A DNA stretch of 35,775 nucleotides, taken from Promethearchaeota archaeon. Lineage in GTDB: Archaea; Asgardarchaeota; Lokiarchaeia; Sigynarchaeales; SOKP01. A program made the position numbers and the translations under genes. The first letter of the stretch is position 1; the number at the start of each line of letters is the position of its first letter. The stretch is taken from contig JAHPYY010000042.1 of NCBI GenBank assembly GCA_019058515.1, positions 1 to 35,775 on the forward strand. The letters are read 5' to 3'. Under the pieces are notes generated by a model that ran no database searches, had not been told where the DNA came from, and saw only the letters and a list, made by a program, of their open reading frames with translations. Below, piece after piece: positions 34,071-35,775 of the stretch.

Positions 34071-34724
34071 ATGTTTTCTGAACTAGAGAGATCTACCCAT
34101 GAGGATTTAAACTTACTAAAATGTGTGAAGTGCGGGACTTACAGGAATTTAAGGTATTATCCTCTTAACAAAACCTTAAAAATGGTTAGTCTTTCGAAAA
34201 AAACTAAAAGAGAAATCGACTACAATAAAAAAGAGATATATGTTACTGTATGTTTAAGATGTAGGATAGAATTCGACCGTTGGCACCAGTTTAATAAGAA
34301 TTTTAAGTCAAAAACCTACGAGTTAGTAATCTACCTCGCAGTATTATTAGGTAGCATATGGTTATTTTATGTTAATTTGTTGTTTATGATAAATTCCAGC
34401 ATTTTTGTTACTTTTTTTATTATATTTTGTTTGCGAAGGTTAAAAAAGAAAGTTAATAGTATGGAATATTATCCCAAAAATTATTTTGTATATTCGAAAA
34501 GTCACCAATTATATGTCAAACCTGAAAGCCACAAGACTTGGATGCATTTGAAAGATTGGATAAAAGATTGCATTTACGAAAGATTTTATATAAACGAATG
34601 CGAAGGAGTATCCTTTTTAAACCAAGAGACCTTTGTGTTTTTCAAATGTGTGTTTTGTGGCGCTAAAGTTAGAGATATAGATGTAAAATGTTTTAAATGT
34701 GGTAAATTGCTCCCTTTAATATAG
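34071..34724 (+). CDS. Membrane protein with zinc ribbons at both ends
   Basis: The protein is 217 aa. An N-terminal zinc-binding region has CVKCG (18-22) and CLRC (about 61-64). Two adjacent membrane helices lie at about 83-103 and 104-124, followed by a basic RRLKKK. A second zinc ribbon CVFCG...CFKCG occupies the C-terminus (about 193-212). With a two-helix hairpin, both ends face the cytosol. No known family. It has an ATG start and is the first of two codirectional genes. Confidence 0.65.
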   Translation: MFSELERSTHEDLNLLKCVKCGTYRNLRYYPLNKTLKMVSLSKKTKREIDYNKKEIYVTVCLRCRIEFDRWHQFNKNFKSKTYELVIYLAVLLGSIWLFYVNLLFMINSSIFVTFFIIFCLRRLKKKVNSMEYYPKNYFVYSKSHQLYVKPESHKTWMHLKDWIKDCIYERFYINECEGVSFLNQETFVFFKCVFCGAKVRDIDVKCFKCGKLLPLI

Positions 34725-34808
34725 AACTTCGCGAATTATAGCTAAATATTAAAGATTAAAGGGAAATTCCTAAGTTTTATATCCAGATAATCAATATCAT
34801 ATTTACCT

Positions 34809-35612
34809 TTGAAGCTTAAAGTTTCTAATTTTGTAAGGAATCAGTATAAAAACAGCAAAAAATTGGAAGACCGCATACAGATATACAGATATACTGAACG
34901 AAAAGAAAATTGGTTTAATTGGGTTTTTTCTCACTTGAACTTAAAGGAAAATGCCAAAATATTGGAGCTTGGTTCGGGAAACGCAAATCTATGGAGATTA
35001 AATTTCTCTGAATTGCCTACTGAATTAACTATAACTATTTCAGATGTTTCGAAGGGAATGCTAAAAGCAGCGAAAAAATCGCTAGAAGAATCTAAAAAGA
35101 GGTTTAATTTCAAAGTCATAAATATTGAGTCGATTCCGATAAATGACAGTTCTTACGATATTATTATCGCAAATCACATGCTATATCACGCAAATAATAG
35201 AAACCACGCTTTAAGAGAGGTTAAACGGGTGTTAAAGCCTGATGGGATTTTCTATACTAGCACAACTAGCGTTGATCATTATAAAGAATTAACTCAGATA
35301 ATGTTAGATTTCGATAACCGCTTAGAGAGTTTCAAAATGTCTAATTTGGAAAATAATTTCCACTGCGAGAACGGAAAGGAAATACTTGAGAGGTTTTTCA
35401 CGAGTGTGAATTCGTTTAAATATCGAAATAATTTAAAACTGTACGAAGCGGACCCAATCTTTAGATACGCATTATCTTGTTTTAATGGTGTTGAATGTAA
35501 AATTTTGAAGCAAAAAGAGCAAGAATTTTTAAGGTATTGCAATGATATAATTTCTCAGGAAGGGTGTATAGAAATAACCAATAAAAATGGATTATTCGAG
35601 TGTTTTGATTAA
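34809..35612 (+). CDS. Class I SAM-dependent methyltransferase
   Basis: The protein is 267 aa. Motif I is AKILELGSGNANL (49-61). ISDVSKGML follows as motif II, SYDIIIANHMLYHANN as motif IV, and EVKRVLKPDGIFYTSTT as the typical post-motif strand. It belongs to the Methyltransf_11/25 group; the acceptor is unknown. The start is TTG at 34809, about 35 bases after a TTTTATATCC box, consistent with a short leader. No gene follows in the last 160 bases of the window, which are AT-rich and featureless to me. Confidence 0.88.
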   Translation: MKLKVSNFVRNQYKNSKKLEDRIQIYRYTERKENWFNWVFSHLNLKENAKILELGSGNANLWRLNFSELPTELTITISDVSKGMLKAAKKSLEESKKRFNFKVINIESIPINDSSYDIIIANHMLYHANNRNHALREVKRVLKPDGIFYTSTTSVDHYKELTQIMLDFDNRLESFKMSNLENNFHCENGKEILERFFTSVNSFKYRNNLKLYEADPIFRYALSCFNGVECKILKQKEQEFLRYCNDIISQEGCIEITNKNGLFECFD

Positions 35613-35775
35613 ATCGCTTTTTTTCATCATAAGATAATACATCGTTAATAATAAGCACTTTATATACTTGAAGTTATACAATTTTAACAGAGTACCGTTA
35701 TTTAAATAACCTAAATCGCAAATTTTTATAATGCCTCCCACATCCTCGCAATATTACAACTCAGTTGGCTTGAAA

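Noticed and set aside
34809..35612. Operon of the zinc-ribbon membrane protein and the methyltransferase
   Set aside because: The methyltransferase has its own TATA-like box about 35 bases before its start, so shared transcription is not supported.
1..35775. CRISPR array, insertion sequence or prophage
   Set aside because: I saw no regularly spaced direct repeats, no intact transposase or integrase, and no phage structural genes.

Overview
The window is archaeal chromosomal DNA. It is AT-rich, with TATA-type promoters, many leaderless starts and some Shine-Dalgarno (SD) sites. It carries an archaeal histone, SRP19, ribosomal protein eS8, a proteasome beta subunit, a stand-alone JAMM protein, an archaeal-type glutamyl-tRNA synthetase, DUF4443 and MtxX-like proteins, and two intron-containing tRNA genes. 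The mix of gene types (secreted, tail-anchored small proteins; Lrp-like regulators with two HTH domains; zinc-ribbon fusions) suggests an Asgard (Loki-type) archaeon. That placement is an inference, because no diagnostic eukaryotic-signature protein such as actin or ESCRT lies here.

Layout. 0-4.5 kb: the N-terminal end of a thiamine-pyrophosphate (TPP) enzyme behind a methyltransferase, a secreted membrane-anchored protein, a 2-Cys peroxiredoxin, a sugar nucleotidylyltransferase and a lysine-rich hypothetical. 4.7-8.1 kb: a HAD-fold protein, tRNA-Arg(GCG) with two introns, two tandem paralogous small membrane proteins, a long coiled-coil protein and a stand-alone Lrp-type effector domain. 8.2-13.1 kb: GluRS, a zinc-ribbon CPBP protease, an MtxX (methanogen marker 4) homologue and a luciferase-like oxidoreductase. 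13.1-18.9 kb: an alpha/alpha-toroid-like protein with a DUF3795 protein, a double-HTH regulator, a flavodoxin, two membrane proteins and an aldo/keto reductase.

19-25.3 kb: an HNH-type pseudogene with two in-frame stops, tRNA-Pro(GGG) with three introns, SRP19, hypA, a frameshifted Nudix pseudogene, eS8, proteasome beta, JAMM, DUF4443 and a beta-sandwich/zinc-ribbon gene pair. 25.5-35.7 kb: an orphan oligopeptide-type ABC permease, a GPH sugar symporter with a TIM-barrel isomerase under a palindromic operator candidate, a candidate small RNA upstream of the histone, an LCMT-type methyltransferase, an ArsB/NhaD-type transporter, a nitronate-monooxygenase-like flavoprotein lacking the usual His, a zinc-ribbon membrane protein and another methyltransferase.

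The most striking signals concern information processing. First, hypA can only begin at ATA, because its invariant Met-His-Glu N-terminus is encoded ATA CAC GAA directly after a stop and behind a strong SD. Two more genes have no ATG, GTG or TTG before their conserved cores, and a fourth has an AUU at the expected start; AUU is the best candidate start in all three. Second, both tRNA genes carry roughly 30-nt introns at non-canonical places, including the T-loop. I found no complete new multigene defence or metabolic system.
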